Source of the DNA: Paracyclopina nana
Taxonomy: Eukaryota > Arthropoda > Copepoda > Cyclopoida > Cyclopettidae
Reading direction: 5' to 3'
NCBI GenBank assembly: GCA_019096065.1
Contig: JAGUCH010000003.1
Location: 6,200,001 to 6,264,000, forward strand
Length of the DNA: 64,000 nt
A program made the translations under genes and the position numbers. This document shows, one piece after another, positions 1 to 10,958 of this stretch. The first letter of the stretch is position 1. Every line of letters starts with the position of its first letter. The notes beneath the pieces are model-generated. The model was not told where the DNA came from. It worked only from the letters and a program-made list of their open reading frames with translations, and made no database searches.

Positions 1-140
1 TTGTAGGCTTTGCACAAATGCTTGTGCTCACCCTTCCAGTGAACCTTTTGGTGGTCTTTGTTGCAGTAGGCCACATCTCCGCAACCTCCACAGACCAGAC
101 TTGCTGGGGAACCACACTTACCACACGTGTCAATACCCAT
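1..140 (-). CDS. MYND zinc-finger protein, 5' end only (SMYD-like)
   Basis: Read on the minus strand from the ATG at 140-138, the frame stays open to the window edge (46 codons). It opens with Cys-x2-Cys (CGKCG), then CGGCGDVAYC, KDHQKVHW and HKHLC, giving the C-x2-C, C-x2-C, C-x3-C and H-x3-C spacing of a MYND zinc finger. An N-terminal MYND finger starting almost at the initiator Met is usual in the arthropod SMYD lysine methyltransferase group, where the finger binds proline-rich partners. The SET domain that would prove this lies outside the window, so other MYND proteins remain possible. The gene is transcribed away from the four-TM gene at 627, so the two share an upstream region. Confidence 0.75.
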   Translation of the reverse strand, partial: MGIDTCGKCGSPASLVCGGCGDVAYCNKDHQKVHWKGEHKHLCKAY

Positions 141-626
141 AACTGTAATTGTCACTATTTTTAGTTTACGTGCGGTGTGTGTACAAATTATGTTTAGTTC
201 AGCTATGTGCTGTGCTTTCTCAAACGAGTTTCATTCATGTATTCAAATCTTGGCGGAACAATCATTATGAAATGGAAAAAGTATAAATCATTTGGTTAAC
301 AGAAAAAAATCAATCACGAGCATAGTATTTTTTGTTTTGCTCTCAAGTCCATGACCTCCCCCATAATTGGCCATAAATAACAGTTCAGCAGAGTAAAAAC
401 AATTCTTGTGGAGAACAAAGTCGGTGCTAGATGTGCAAAAGTGAAACTAGCACTGTACTGAAGCAGCGCCTTATTCGTGCATCACCACGCGAAAAACCAC
501 ACACAGGCTCATGACTTGCTCACTTCACCGTCGTACTCAGAATTTCGGCTTAGTCATACTTACTAGCTAAAGAGCTCTACTGCAACAAGTGATCTACATT
601 TGGCACATTGAAGCAAAATTGTGAAA
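141..626. other. Intergenic, likely shared 5' region of divergent genes
   Basis: AT-rich sequence between the MYND gene (minus) and the four-TM gene (plus). No supported ORF or repeat was seen. It should hold both promoters, but I cannot place a convincing TATA/Inr pair. Confidence 0.4.
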
Positions 627-1966
627 ATGGAGGAGAAACGACACTGCTGCTGCTGCATTCCTTTACCGGATGGAGTCATGCTTGTCGGTATTTATGGCAC
701 AGCTTTTCATACAGGCCTCTTAATCATTCAGGTGAGAAATGGTGGGGAAAACCACTTGCAATCTAAAGTTAAAAAAATTGAGCCAGTATCTACTGCATGG
801 CCACATGCCAACTGCATTTAAAGATTTATGCTTAGCTGCGCTAATGATTGCATTTTTCACTGCAGTATGATGATGGCTTTTATTATCAAAGAATCGAAAT
901 GCGTGCCATCACTTCCTACAACACGAGCCTGATGTTCATAATTATCCTGTGTGTATTATTCAATTTTTTGCAGTTAACACACGGAGCTTCTTTGGCACCA
1001 GACCCCCAGCTACTGCACCCTCCCTTTGCGTCTGATATTGTCAGACTTTTACTCCTCACCTCGCACTTTTTGGGCATGCTAGTCAACCTATTACTCCGTA
1101 AGTTTCACCCCGATACGTCATGATGCAAAAATGAGTGATTTTTCATAATTATTCCAATGCAGTTCTTGGCATGTACTGGGGCAAAAGAAAGTACATGGTG
1201 CCATGGCTGATCTTACAAGGTTTTTTGGCAGGCATTTTGGCCTGCTTGGCGTGCTACTACATCACTCTGTTCCCCCTTAAAAACTCGTGTGGATCCTCGT
1301 CGTTAGAGGAAAAACAATCGACCATCGAAGGGCCTCTTTACTACATTAGTTCCACTAGAAGACAACAGGAAGAAGACTTGCGGCATCAAAGTGGAACGAC
1401 CTCATCATCGTGTCAACCACTTTTGTGGTACGGTGCCATCATGATTTTGTCACTTCTCATCCTATTCTACTACTTTTACATCGTGAATGTGAGTTAATCA
1501 CCATTTTTTGCCACCTTAGTTGCATAAAGCATAAAAGGCACATGCCAAAACCTTTTATCTCAACAACAATAGCAGCTATTGCCTCTTTTAAAAGCCTGTT
1601 GCACAGGTCATGACAAAAGGTATTTCCCTCATGGTACGTATTTTTGGATTACAGGAGTTTCTGGAACAACTAAAGTATGAGAAGAAACGCGTGAAGACAA
1701 TGTGGAAAATAGATATTGAGTTGAAAGAGGATCATCCATCATCTGATGAACTCGATGAGAACATTGAGCCAAAAGAGGACGAAGTCGTGGTTGTCCTAGA
1801 TGAAACTGAGCCAACGACCACGACAAGTAGCACGACAGTCAAGCAGGTCACTTTTCTCACCAATGAATCGAGCAGCAATGCTTCAGCAGAAGTTATCACG
1901 CCAAAGATGAAAAAAACTAGTCGAGTCGTTGGATGGCACGACACCGTCGAGATAATGGACTCATAG
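627..1966 (+). CDS. Four-TM membrane protein with long cytoplasmic tail (LAPTM/tetraspan-like)
   Basis: Exons are 627-731, 866-1097, 1163-1488 and 1655-1966. All junctions are GT-AG and the phases agree, giving 324 aa. The protein starts MEEKRHCCCC, then has four hydrophobic segments at about residues 15-33, 50-70, 88-110 and 120-145. A further strongly hydrophobic stretch (about 205-222, LLILFYYFYIV) may be the real fourth span, with a hydrophilic loop before it. The C-terminal ~100 residues are acidic and Ser/Thr-rich. A Cys cluster before the first span and the four-TM layout recall LAPTM4-type endolysosomal proteins, but no diagnostic motif proves it. The start is the ATG at 627; upstream in-frame sequence has no ATG. 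The next gene begins only 133 bases after the stop. Confidence 0.7.
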
Positions 1967-2099
1967 TGCTGTGAAGCCAGCATTTTTCCTGGTAGAGCCT
2001 GTAAAACCAGTGGAGCATCTCCGCATGGAATCTAGAAATATCAGAATTGGAATTCATCCTTTCCGCCGCCAGTCTTCAAGCATCTTTTGGAGGGGAAAC

Positions 2100-3028
2100 A
2101 TGTGGAGCTACTCTATTCTGGTTTCCTACCTTTTTATCCAATCCTGTCTCGGGGTCACCTTTTGCCCTTCTCATACGCCTGACAATCCAAAATGCATAGC
2201 AAACTCGTAAGTAATTGATGCGAGCTTTAACAATGGCGGGCTAATTAATGCTTGTTTCCTCAGCACACAGTACAAATGCGGGGTATTCTTTGAAAACCTG
2301 CCTGACAGGCCACCATTGTCTTGGATTGGAGCTTTGCCTGATATCTTCAGCAAAAAAGTAAAAAGAGGCTGCAACAAATTTGAAGTGTGGCGCTAAAATG
2401 ATGGATATGCTTTAATTTCTAGTCAGTGGCTGATTCTCCGTCCATCAGGCAAACGTTAAATGGGGCTACACCTGAGAGCTTTAACTTGAGTGATGATGAT
2501 TGCGATCAAGGCTTTGCTTTGGCCAACTCAAGGTGTTTCACTATTGTAAGCATATCAATGAAGTAACTACTCCAGACCTCACAGTTAATGTTAATATTAC
2601 AGATGGCTAGATTGAGATCTACTCCTTATGATAGCTGTGCCAAGAATGTCATCAATGATTTTGGGGGCAACACTTTAGGCAACATTTTGTGCCAAAAAAT
2701 GGCTAGGTTCTACAGGAATGACCCACCCGAAGAAGTGCTCAACACAGGAATCAAAGTATTACACAACCCAATGAGTAATATCATTTCAGTTTCAAGTAAA
2801 AATTATTTTCAGATTGGATTTTATCACTCCGAATGTGAAAGTGATTGGACTCCCACAGGAAACCCTGGAAGCCCTTTGAAGGCTGCAAGGCCTCTTTGCT
2901 GCATTAGAGATGAGGAAGACCCCAAAAACTTTTTGCAAGTGAAATGCCAAGGTCCAAAGGAGCCAATTCGATCATGCGCAGCTGACAATGAATCGGCTCC
3001 AGTGGATCCAATAGATGAAGATTATTAA
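2100..3028 (+). CDS. Secreted Cys-rich protein of unknown function
   Basis: Exons are 2100-2206, 2264-2357, 2423-2545 and 2603-3028, giving 249 aa with consistent phases. The second donor (GTAAAA) is weak, so that junction is the least sure. Residues 1-18 (MWSYSILVSYLFIQSCLG) form a signal peptide, and no other membrane span is seen. The mature part has about a dozen cysteines, including FYHSECESDW and a CC pair in RPLCCIRD, which suggests a disulfide-bonded extracellular protein. The C-terminus is acidic (DPIDEDY). I do not recognise the family. It follows the four-TM gene head to tail with very little space and no visible AATAAA between them. Confidence 0.65.
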
Positions 3029-3764
3029 TTGAGCTGTATTTGTGTGAATACATTCCCTCTTTTTGTTGCCGCATAATTAGTATTTGCTGCCTATAACTCA
3101 TTATTTCATATGTATAGCTTCAAAACAACTTGAACTACAAAACTTTTATGTACTCAAACGGCAAATGCTAAGTGAATACAGAAATACGCACCATTTTCTC
3201 TCAATGAAATACTTCATAAATACATTTCGGCTCAAATGTTCCCTCTTCAAGTTTACTCTGGGGTTCTTCAGCAGCTGAGAGCACTCTTTTCTAGGGCATT
3301 CTGAAATGAGCTAACGCACACCTTCCCATTTGCTGAGAGTAGCGCACTACTAAAGAAGAGAAAAACCACTTGCTGTTATCCTTTTAGAAGCTACTGATCT
3401 TCTACTGTCAAAATGAAGATGAGCTGCAGTGTTGCACCTGGCAATACAGCTCTCAGTGATTTCTAGCAATCTGACATCTTCACATCAAATCTGACTTGGA
3501 CAATTGCTCTCACAGATGGAGATCACTTAATATTATGATTGCCAGTTCATGCTCAAGTGAGACTTTGCTCGGCTGAAAGTCTCACCTTTTGGCCTCTTTT
3601 GGCCTTTGTGAGCAAGCAAATACACTCAAAGTGCACAACACTCCATCAAATTACTCTCACAGTCAGAGTGGAACAAGGAAGCTCAAAAGTTGAAGAAATG
3701 TGAAGCCTACGGTTGAACTATGGTATTCAGCTGCTCCAAGTAGGAGGGGAAATTGCTGTCCAAA
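3029..3764. other. Intergenic, no gene seen
   Basis: Sequence between the secreted protein and TMEM185. It is AT-rich with short TGGCCTC/TTTGGCC repeats near 3590-3605. I see no supported gene, RNA or transposon. Confidence 0.4.
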
Positions 3765-5122
3765 ATGCCCAGAAATAACTATGGAAGGGCGGATATCAAT
3801 TTTCGCTCGCTCTTCCAGGACTTTAATATGTCCAAGTTTGTGGTCTACTCCTCTTTGTTAGCCTTTTCTATGCTTTTTGCTTTAAAACTGGACAAAGCCA
3901 TCAATTGGTCATGGTGGTCTGTGTTCATACCTCTTTTTGTTTGGAAAGGCATTGCAGGTAATTTGCAGATGATCTCCTTAGTTTTTGCTCAAAGCATTTA
4001 CTATTTGTAATTAATTATAGTCATTGGAGCAATAGTGGGCTCTTTTGTATGGTGGAGAAGACCCCAGAACAGGCTCAATGCAGAGGAATACATTCAGTAC
4101 AAAGCTATGCTCATTAGCTTGGCTACTCATTTACTCTTGCTGATGTTTGAACTACTTGTGGCTGACAATATGGAGACAAACCGACATTTGTGGATTTTGG
4201 TGTTTGTCCCATTGGAATTCATCAGCCTGATCTCCATACCCATATGCATTTGGAGTGTTAGACACGACAGATCTTACGAGCTGGAAATATTCTGTGCTAT
4301 CAACATGCTCCAGTTTATTTTTTTAGCATTAAAATTGGACAGGTAAGACAGTTTTTACTTAACTTTGATGGGTGTTGCACTCTGTCATTCTTGCAGGATC
4401 ATCACATGGCCATGGGAAATTACTTTTGTGCCATTGTGGATTGTTTTGTGCATTTCACTCGTTGGAGTCTTGTACACAATCATTTTTGCTGGAATTTTGC
4501 TCAGGATGACAGAAATGAATGCTGAGCAACGGAGAACCTCAACCAACTCAGCTTTGGGTTAGTACAATTTGAAACGAAATTGCTGAAGACAGATGGACAT
4601 GATTTTACTCTTATAGGATATAGCTTTTTGGTGATACCACTGCTGGTGTTTCTTGTCATGATTACCAACAAATTGGATGGGTCGGTCAGAATCTCCTATT
4701 TTGCCTCTTGTGCTCCCCTCTATCTCACCTTCTTCACACTGATGATTGCTTCATTTGGGTCTCGCGGAGGTAATTTAATCATCATGCAGCCAATTAGCAG
4801 TTTTTTTTTAAATTTGATTGCAGGAAATCAATACTGGTTCGGCCTTCGCAAGCCTCCTTGCCAATTTCTTTTCGGCGTGTGTCCTTGTTTGCAATTGTTT
4901 GGCAATATCTCATACAGTCTGTATTCGAACAACGGAGGAAGGAATGTCAGTCACCCAGTTGGTACTCCATCCAGTGCTTCAACTTCATCAGGATCGTCCA
5001 GTCAAGAGTTGTCAGAAATCACATTGGTCTACATCAATCCTTCGTCTGTGTCGTCAAAAAAGAAAGCCAAAAAGTTAGACCATGCAGTAGTTCCTGCTCT
5101 GGCAATAGAAATGCCAGATTAA
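3765..5122 (+). CDS. TMEM185: TMEM185 family multi-pass membrane protein
   Basis: Exons are 3765-3957, 4021-4342, 4397-4557, 4617-4769 and 4824-5122, giving 375 aa against about 350 in vertebrates. Family hallmarks run the full length: FRSLFQDFNMSKFVVYSSLL at the start, then KAMLISLATHLLLLMFE, RHDRSYELEI, ITWPWEITFVPLWI, NAEQRRTSTNSAL, NQYWFGLRKPPCQFLF and the C-terminal IEMPD. About eight hydrophobic spans are seen. The family is conserved in animals; its biochemical role is poorly known. The C-terminal region has a Ser-rich insert (about residues 305-330) and a Lys patch before the conserved tail. It runs convergently toward the half-ZP gene with 349 bases between stops. Confidence 0.93.
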
Positions 5123-5471
5123 AAAAATTTTAATAGACAATAATTGTAACATAGTAAATGCTACTATTTTTAGGGGAAAAAACTAAAAAGAAGTCTTTCA
5201 TGACTTGATTTAAATTATTCTCAATATGATCCTACGAATAAGTACCAAAAGAAAAGGAGTTGCATGAATACGAGGTGCCATAAAAATGAAATCACCAACT
5301 GATCGGCAGCAAATAAAGAATATGGTTTTATGGAACAATTTTCTCCTAATATGTATTTCCTTTTCGCATTCATACGTGGTAGATCAGTGGCATATAGAAT
5401 ATTAGAGCTATAAGAACAGAATGCAGCATGCAACAAGTGTTAATGAGAGATTATTAGTGTTGTATGAATCA
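5123..5471. other. Convergent 3' intergenic region
   Basis: Holds the 3' ends of TMEM185 (plus) and the half-ZP gene (minus). AATAAA-like words occur on both strands (for example AATAAA at 5311). No other feature was seen. Confidence 0.4.
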
Positions 5472-7949
5472 CTAGTATCGGCGTTCTTGTCTGTATCCAG
5501 CAGCTCCGGATGACCTCTCTTGGTACTCAATGTAATGGTCAGCCTCCATGATCTCGGCACCGGATCGGTCTGCAGTGGAGGACACAGCCTGGGTGTAAGT
5601 GGACCCACTGTAGCCACTTCTGGTCTCCATGTGCTGGGCAGCATAACCGTAGTCAACCATGACCTCACTCATTGACCTAAATGAAAAAAAAAACCGTCTC
5701 TTCACCGCATAAGCGTATTTACTGGAATATTTATCACCTCAGCTCGTGAGCAGTCACACTTGACCCAGTGGTTTTTCTGCCTCCATATGTGGACGACTTG
5801 GATGACTTGTCATCACTTGACCGCCTCTCTTGATTGGCAGCATTGTTATCAATGATTCGAATGAGCACATCCCACTTTTGAGGATGGATGACTTCCCCAA
5901 TTTGCCTGTAATCCTTGAGCATCATCATTTTCTCAGTTGTGTGCGTTTCTTTCAATATGGTCTGGATCCTCTCGTCTGTCATGATGACTTCCCTTAGCTT
6001 GTACCTTTCTTCCTCTGTCAAAACTGAGCTCACATCATCGTCTTGATCAAACATGTAATCGGGCTCTTCCAGCACTCTGATCAGAACATCAAAGTTGTTT
6101 TTAGGGGGGCTTACGCGCATGTTAGCAGTGGCTCTCTCCACGATCACGGGAGTGATCAAATCGCTGTTCATCATGGCTTGATGCTGCTCGTGATTGATGA
6201 CTCTTTCAGATCTATGCTGATGGTCTTGATGCATCATGGTACGAGATTGATGCATTTGCTGAATTTCTTGCTCCAATTTCATCCGCTCCATCCGGACCTT
6301 CTCTTCACGCATGTTTTCCTCCTCCTCTTCCTGTCTTCGAATGATTCCCGCATCATTTAGGCCCAAGGTGAAATTAGTTTGCTCAGCAGTGGCCAATCGG
6401 AGTTTATCATGGTAGTAGTCAGAGACTTGGGAGTACTCGGACTCGGACTCAATTTCGGAGTGGTCAGAAAGGCCCTTGTTGTTGACCACTCTGACCCTGG
6501 CATGAACTGGGGGTGGTCCAGCCCTGGCCTCAGCTCTTCTGATCCGCTCCAGAGTCTCCAGAGTGTTGGTCTCGGTCCGCTCCAAAATGGTGGTCAAATA
6601 TTGCTCCTGAGCCTTGAGAACCAACTCAGACTCAGACGTTGCAGTGGACTCCACGTCGGAGTAGGCCCCCATATCCCTCTTAACCTTGGTCTTAATGTCA
6701 AATCCTGGCCTTGGAGGGGCATGCAGTTGGGCAAACACGGCTCCTTCTGGCAGCTCGAAAGGCATATCACTGTAGGCGGAGGTCAAGTCATCCTCCGAGG
6801 CTGTGCTGATGATGTCAGACTGGATTTCGGACCTTACGGATTCGGTCATTTCTTCAGATCCAGATGTCTCCTCTGCGTGAGCCCTTGGGATTTTGAGCCC
6901 ATCAAACATGGATATGGGCTCGCTGATTTTGGTGATTTCAGAGCCAATGCTTGACATTGGCCTCCTCTTCACCACCTTGATGTTACGTCTCTTCAGGCAA
7001 TAGTAAGAACAACCGATGCCCAAAAGGAGCAGGGCTAAGAAGATTATGGCACAAATGATGAGTAGAATTTCAAATTCCCTTAGGGGAGCCAGAGATCGCA
7101 CTTCATCTGCAGCAGGTAAGCTAGAAAAGGGAAGCATAAAAGTTGGATTATTTTCCATAAAGAATTCATCATTAATTTTTCTGAGATGAAATCATGCATG
7201 TGTTCTTTGTGGTGAACTTGGCCAACCGAACAACGCATCACATAGCATAAAAGCTATTAGTTTCCGGGCTTCCTCTCCGCAATTGTTTACACCTCATGAA
7301 TTATGATTGATCTGGAGCCTGTCTAAATTGTCAACCTAAAATAGTATGTACGTACATTAAGGGGCCAGGTATGGCAGGTGGCGGCACGATAGGTGGTGGA
7401 TACCGGCAGATTATGGTAATGACCTCATCGCCAACAATTTCAAAATTGGGGTGAAATCGGACAATGATGTTATTGGTGAACACTCTGGCTGGGCTCTGTC
7501 AATAATAAACCAAAATTAAACGTATATAGGTAAATAACAAAGATAGACAATCTTACTTGCAATGTTCCACATCCTTTCAAAGGCATTTTGATTTGGGCAG
7601 TGGTGGCGCCATCTCCCGTGATTTTGCACGCCGAGTTTCTGTCGTAATCAGCATACACAATTCCATAGAAAGGCTTGTCGAAAACCATGTCCACGTTCAT
7701 GTAGCCCGACGAGCAGTTGAGCACAGCCTTGGTCTTCTTGAGCATAATTGTAGCGGGGAGGTTATCCAATTCCGTTACAGAGCCGTTCAAGGTACCGAAA
7801 GCTGGCAGAATTCCCTCATCTTCGAGCTCGTACGTGATGGAAGGAGCTTGCTTGTCGTAGTTGCTTTGACCTAGAGCCATTTCTAGGATTGCCGCACTCC
7901 AAAGGGCAAAAAGCCACATCTTGAAAGGAAAATTCTTGCTAATTAGCAT
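5472..7949 (-). CDS. Half-ZP (ZP-N-like) single-pass membrane protein with long cytoplasmic tail
   Basis: Minus-strand exons are 7557-7949, 7356-7495, 5738-7120 and 5472-5676, giving 706 aa with consistent phases. Residues 1-27 are a signal peptide (FALWSAAILEMALG). The ectodomain is short (about 150 residues) with four Cys in ZP-N-like order (VLNCSSGY, SACKITG, KGCGTLQ, ITIICRYPPP) and a Pro-rich stalk. One TM follows (about 200-222, FEILLIICAIIFLALLLLGI), then KRRN and a ~480-residue charged cytoplasmic region with Gln/His/Met-rich coiled coil. The LAPLREFEILLIICA stretch is, as I recall, typical of arthropod ZP-type apical matrix proteins. The second half of a normal ZP domain (ZP-C) is absent. 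Likely role: linking apical extracellular matrix to the cell cortex (inferred). Confidence 0.82.
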
Positions 7950-9293
7950 GTTTCCTTCTCCTGTCTGTTATTTGTACAGATGATTCATTTCCTTTTGCAA
8001 ATTTCGTAAAATAAGTGGGTAGCAGCAAAAATAGCGTACGAAAATTGAAAAACAGGTTGCACAACAGGGAGTTTTGCAATTTCTTTTGAAAGAGTTTCTA
8101 CTGAGTTCCCCCTAATTACCTTTTTGTGCTTTTTTAGGGGCACCAAGCTGCTAAAGTTTTGTTGCTTGTGTTACATGCAGACTAAGGAACACACCTGGTT
8201 CCATAAAACCACAATATCTACCAGAACATTGTGGTCCTCAGTCATGATTAAAAGTCAGAAATGAAAGAAAACCGACGAAAGTCTTCAAATGCTTTAAGTA
8301 GATTTGACTGCAATCAAGCTTTCAAGGCCTATAAAGGCCTTTGCCACCCTCTTAAAAAACAGAACCAAGACGCCCACGTAAAACAACAACAAAGAAGCTG
8401 CTTGGCATAATTCTATCAAGTAACCTTACCTTGGAGTTGGCTGGTTTGAACCTGTGCCCCATGGCTTGGGAGCAAAGGCCTCGATAGCCTTGAAAACTGG
8501 GGCTGAAAGAGCTTTGGAGGCTGGTGATTACACAATTCTGAGAAATGCAAATCCCTTCAAAGTCTCATCTTGGGCCCAAACTGTAGCTGACTAAGTGAGC
8601 GGGAGCGCTAGCAAGGTCACACCTGGATTCATCCCACGAGGAACCAATCCACTGTGTTGCCTTAGCTCAAAGCCACCTTGTACGTATACGTACGTAGCCT
8701 ATCTTGCTGCACAGAGGAACGAAACACCTACATAAGGCAATATTTTAATTCCTGCTCAGAAAGCAACTTTTTTGAGAAGATTTGGCTTTGATAGCTATTA
8801 CACCTTAAAATAGCTAATGCAAAACCAGCAGAGTTGAAACTTGGAAAAAAATGTGTTTAACACTCACATAATTTTGTAGGCACAAATTGTTTATTTTATC
8901 CGCTAAATATTGCTTGACAATTTTCGCCTTTTTCAATTAGTAGGCCTTTTTGTGAGTCAAATTTCACAAGTTTATTGCTTAGCGTGATATATCAACATTA
9001 TTAGTCATATTTGCGCATCTCTGGAATTTGAGCTACTTCGAGGCACTAACGTACGGTTACATAGCATTAAGTCACAAAAATCGAAAAAAGAGCATCTTCT
9101 TAGGCAACCAATTACTGCGAGTATGTTCAAGAAACTACTCTTCTCAAATTAAATACACCAATGATGAAAAAGTATCTGATGCAGACTTAATAGGGACTTT
9201 TCATCAATTTATTCCCATTGTTCCATGATGCTCTGCTGATTGAGGAAATAAGGATCATAATGCGACAATAGTTGGCCTAATTACAACGGTTTT
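7950..9293. other. Intergenic, no gene seen
   Basis: Upstream of the half-ZP gene and downstream of TRIQK. AT-rich with a few homopolymers and a CGTACGTATACGTACG-like alternating word at about 8683-8695. One 66-codon open stretch (9028-9228) lacks any supporting signal. I see no gene, RNA or transposon. Confidence 0.4.
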
Positions 9294-9791
9294 TCATAAC
9301 TTTGAGCTTTGGTTGCTTGCATCCTCTTGTTTGTCCATAGACAGATACAAAATTCCGTACACAGCCATCATCAAAGAGAGGATGGAGAGGAGAACCAGAA
9401 TCTTAAAAAAAATATATGCAATGATTTAGAGCGTACGATACTGATGTAAAGGACGGCAACTGAAGTTTACATACAATTTCCTTGAAAGCTTTGGGAATCC
9501 TCTCCTTAGCTTCTGTTTGGTGCTTCACTTCTTTAAAGTGCTTTCGTTCCTTTTTAGAGTCTTGTTGAGCAATCTGTTCACAAAAAAGTTTCTTATGAAA
9601 AAGTGTTGATTCAGCCAGTTTAGTCAAAACTAGACCTTACGCAGCAAAAGTGTCTCTACTTACTTAGAAGCAAGTTTTTCGAATGCAAAGAAGCAATATT
9701 TGATTACCTTGCGCCTATATAAATCTATTGGAGGTGCTTGATATCCATCTTTCCCTGATTTCCCTACAGATCCAGAACCATTTCGACCCAT
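9294..9791 (-). CDS. TRIQK: TRIQK (triple QxxK/R motif protein)
   Basis: Minus-strand exons are 9708-9791, 9475-9573 and 9294-9401, giving 96 aa; each exon is a whole number of codons. It starts MGRNGSGS and has PPIDLYRRKIAQQDSKKERK, matching the MGRKDA, DQYRKQIGKQDYKK region of vertebrate TRIQK (86 aa). AKERIPKAFKE follows, then a single C-terminal TM (about residues 62-80, ILVLLSILSLMMAVYGILYL). TRIQK is a small ER membrane protein known for its spaced QxxK/R repeats; its role is not well defined. The two introns are 73 and 134 bases. It is divergent from the small membrane gene at 10135. Confidence 0.82.
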
Positions 9792-10134
9792 GACAAGCTT
9801 GGAGAAATCAGCTGTTAAAATGTTATGCTTTTCTTCCTTGCTGCAACTGTGCTACAGTACAACATTTGGTTTGAGCTCGCCAAGCAACTTGCCCTATATG
9901 AAATGCTATACTGTAAGGCAAAAATCAAGAGTCTCATTCAGGGGAACTTAAGAAAAGAAATACGCCAAACCTCTTATTAGCCATAGCTACTAACATTTTT
10001 TTTAAAAAAAAAGCTTATACATCTTCACGAGTAAGAGTTCTTGAATAGCTCCTTTCATTACTCGAAACAAGTGTAGTAAGTAGTCACGCTCTTTTAGTAT
10101 CAAAGAACATTTTTACAACACATACAGTCGCAAT
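9792..10134. other. Divergent upstream region
   Basis: Sequence of 343 bases between TRIQK (minus) and the small membrane gene (plus), with a poly-T/poly-A run at 9994-10011. It presumably holds both promoters; no clear core motif was identified. Confidence 0.35.
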
Positions 10135-10626
10135 ATGTCCACTGCAAAGGTGAACAAATTCAAATTGGCAACAGGAATTTTGCTCTTTGCTTGTGTCTTT
10201 ACATGGATTCTGATAAACGATGTACAATACCACATAAATTCAAGCAACGAAGATCAGTCATCTGATATGGCTACAATGACTGGTAAATCTTGCTAAATTG
10301 CAGCACCAATATTTTTTGCACAAAAAATAATAATAAAAATTGGTTTTTAAAGAAAAAAGGGCCTACGAAGTTTATAATCATCAAAATGAAGACGCTGAAT
10401 TCAAGGAAAAAGAATCAAGCAGTTTGTCACGATAAAAGTTAGGTTAATAAGTATTTGAATGCATTCACTTTTATTTTTAGCTTCATCAACGCTTTCATCA
10501 AGCTCTTCCACTTCGTACACATCAACAACTATAGAAAATTCTACTACCACATACTATGTGACTAAAGCTGAAAATGCAACCAAGACAAAAATCTCAAGCG
10601 AGCATTCAAAGGAACCAGAGGCATAA
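10135..10626 (+). CDS. Small single-pass membrane protein with Ser/Thr-rich region
   Basis: Exons are 10135-10282 and 10481-10626 (97 aa), joined in phase 1 with GTAAAT donor and TTTTTAG acceptor. After KVNKFKL comes one hydrophobic span at about residues 9-27 (LATGILLFACVFTWILI). The rest is hydrophilic and Ser/Thr-rich (STLSSSSSTSYTSTT) with NXS/T sites (ENST, NATK), as expected of a glycosylated type II ectodomain. A short open stretch inside the intron (10358-10436) could be an alternative exon. No family is recognised. Support is the coherent splice pair, the TM and the low-complexity ectodomain, so confidence is moderate. Confidence 0.5.
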
Positions 10627-10958
10627 ATTTCGAGATTTTTATCGAGTCACCATTTGTGGTTTCTGCAATTTATCCTCTTGAAAACCATTAGCAAAGCCTG
10701 CTGTAAGAAAAGATGAGCCTAAAAAACGAATACACTTCTATTAAAAGTGTATTTCCTGACGTTGCTAAATTAATAAACTAAAATATGTCAATTTTATAAA
10801 AGTTTGAAATATGAAATACAAGACCACAAACTCGATAAGGCCTATCTTTAACGCTAGTTCAGGGCTTCATTCCAGGATCAAGATACACCGAATTGTTTCT
10901 AAGCAAAGTAACTAGAAAATCCAGTAAGGTTCGGACTCTTGATCGCATAGGCAGCAAA
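10627..10958. other. Intergenic, short
   Basis: Sequence of 332 AT-rich bases between two same-strand genes. It probably holds the 3' end of one and the 5' region of the other. The frame upstream of the oxygenase ATG is open to about 10893 but has no ATG. Confidence 0.35.

Noticed and set aside
6379..6954. 191-codon plus-strand ORF
   Set aside because: Antisense to the cytoplasmic tail exon of the half-ZP gene, with no domain.
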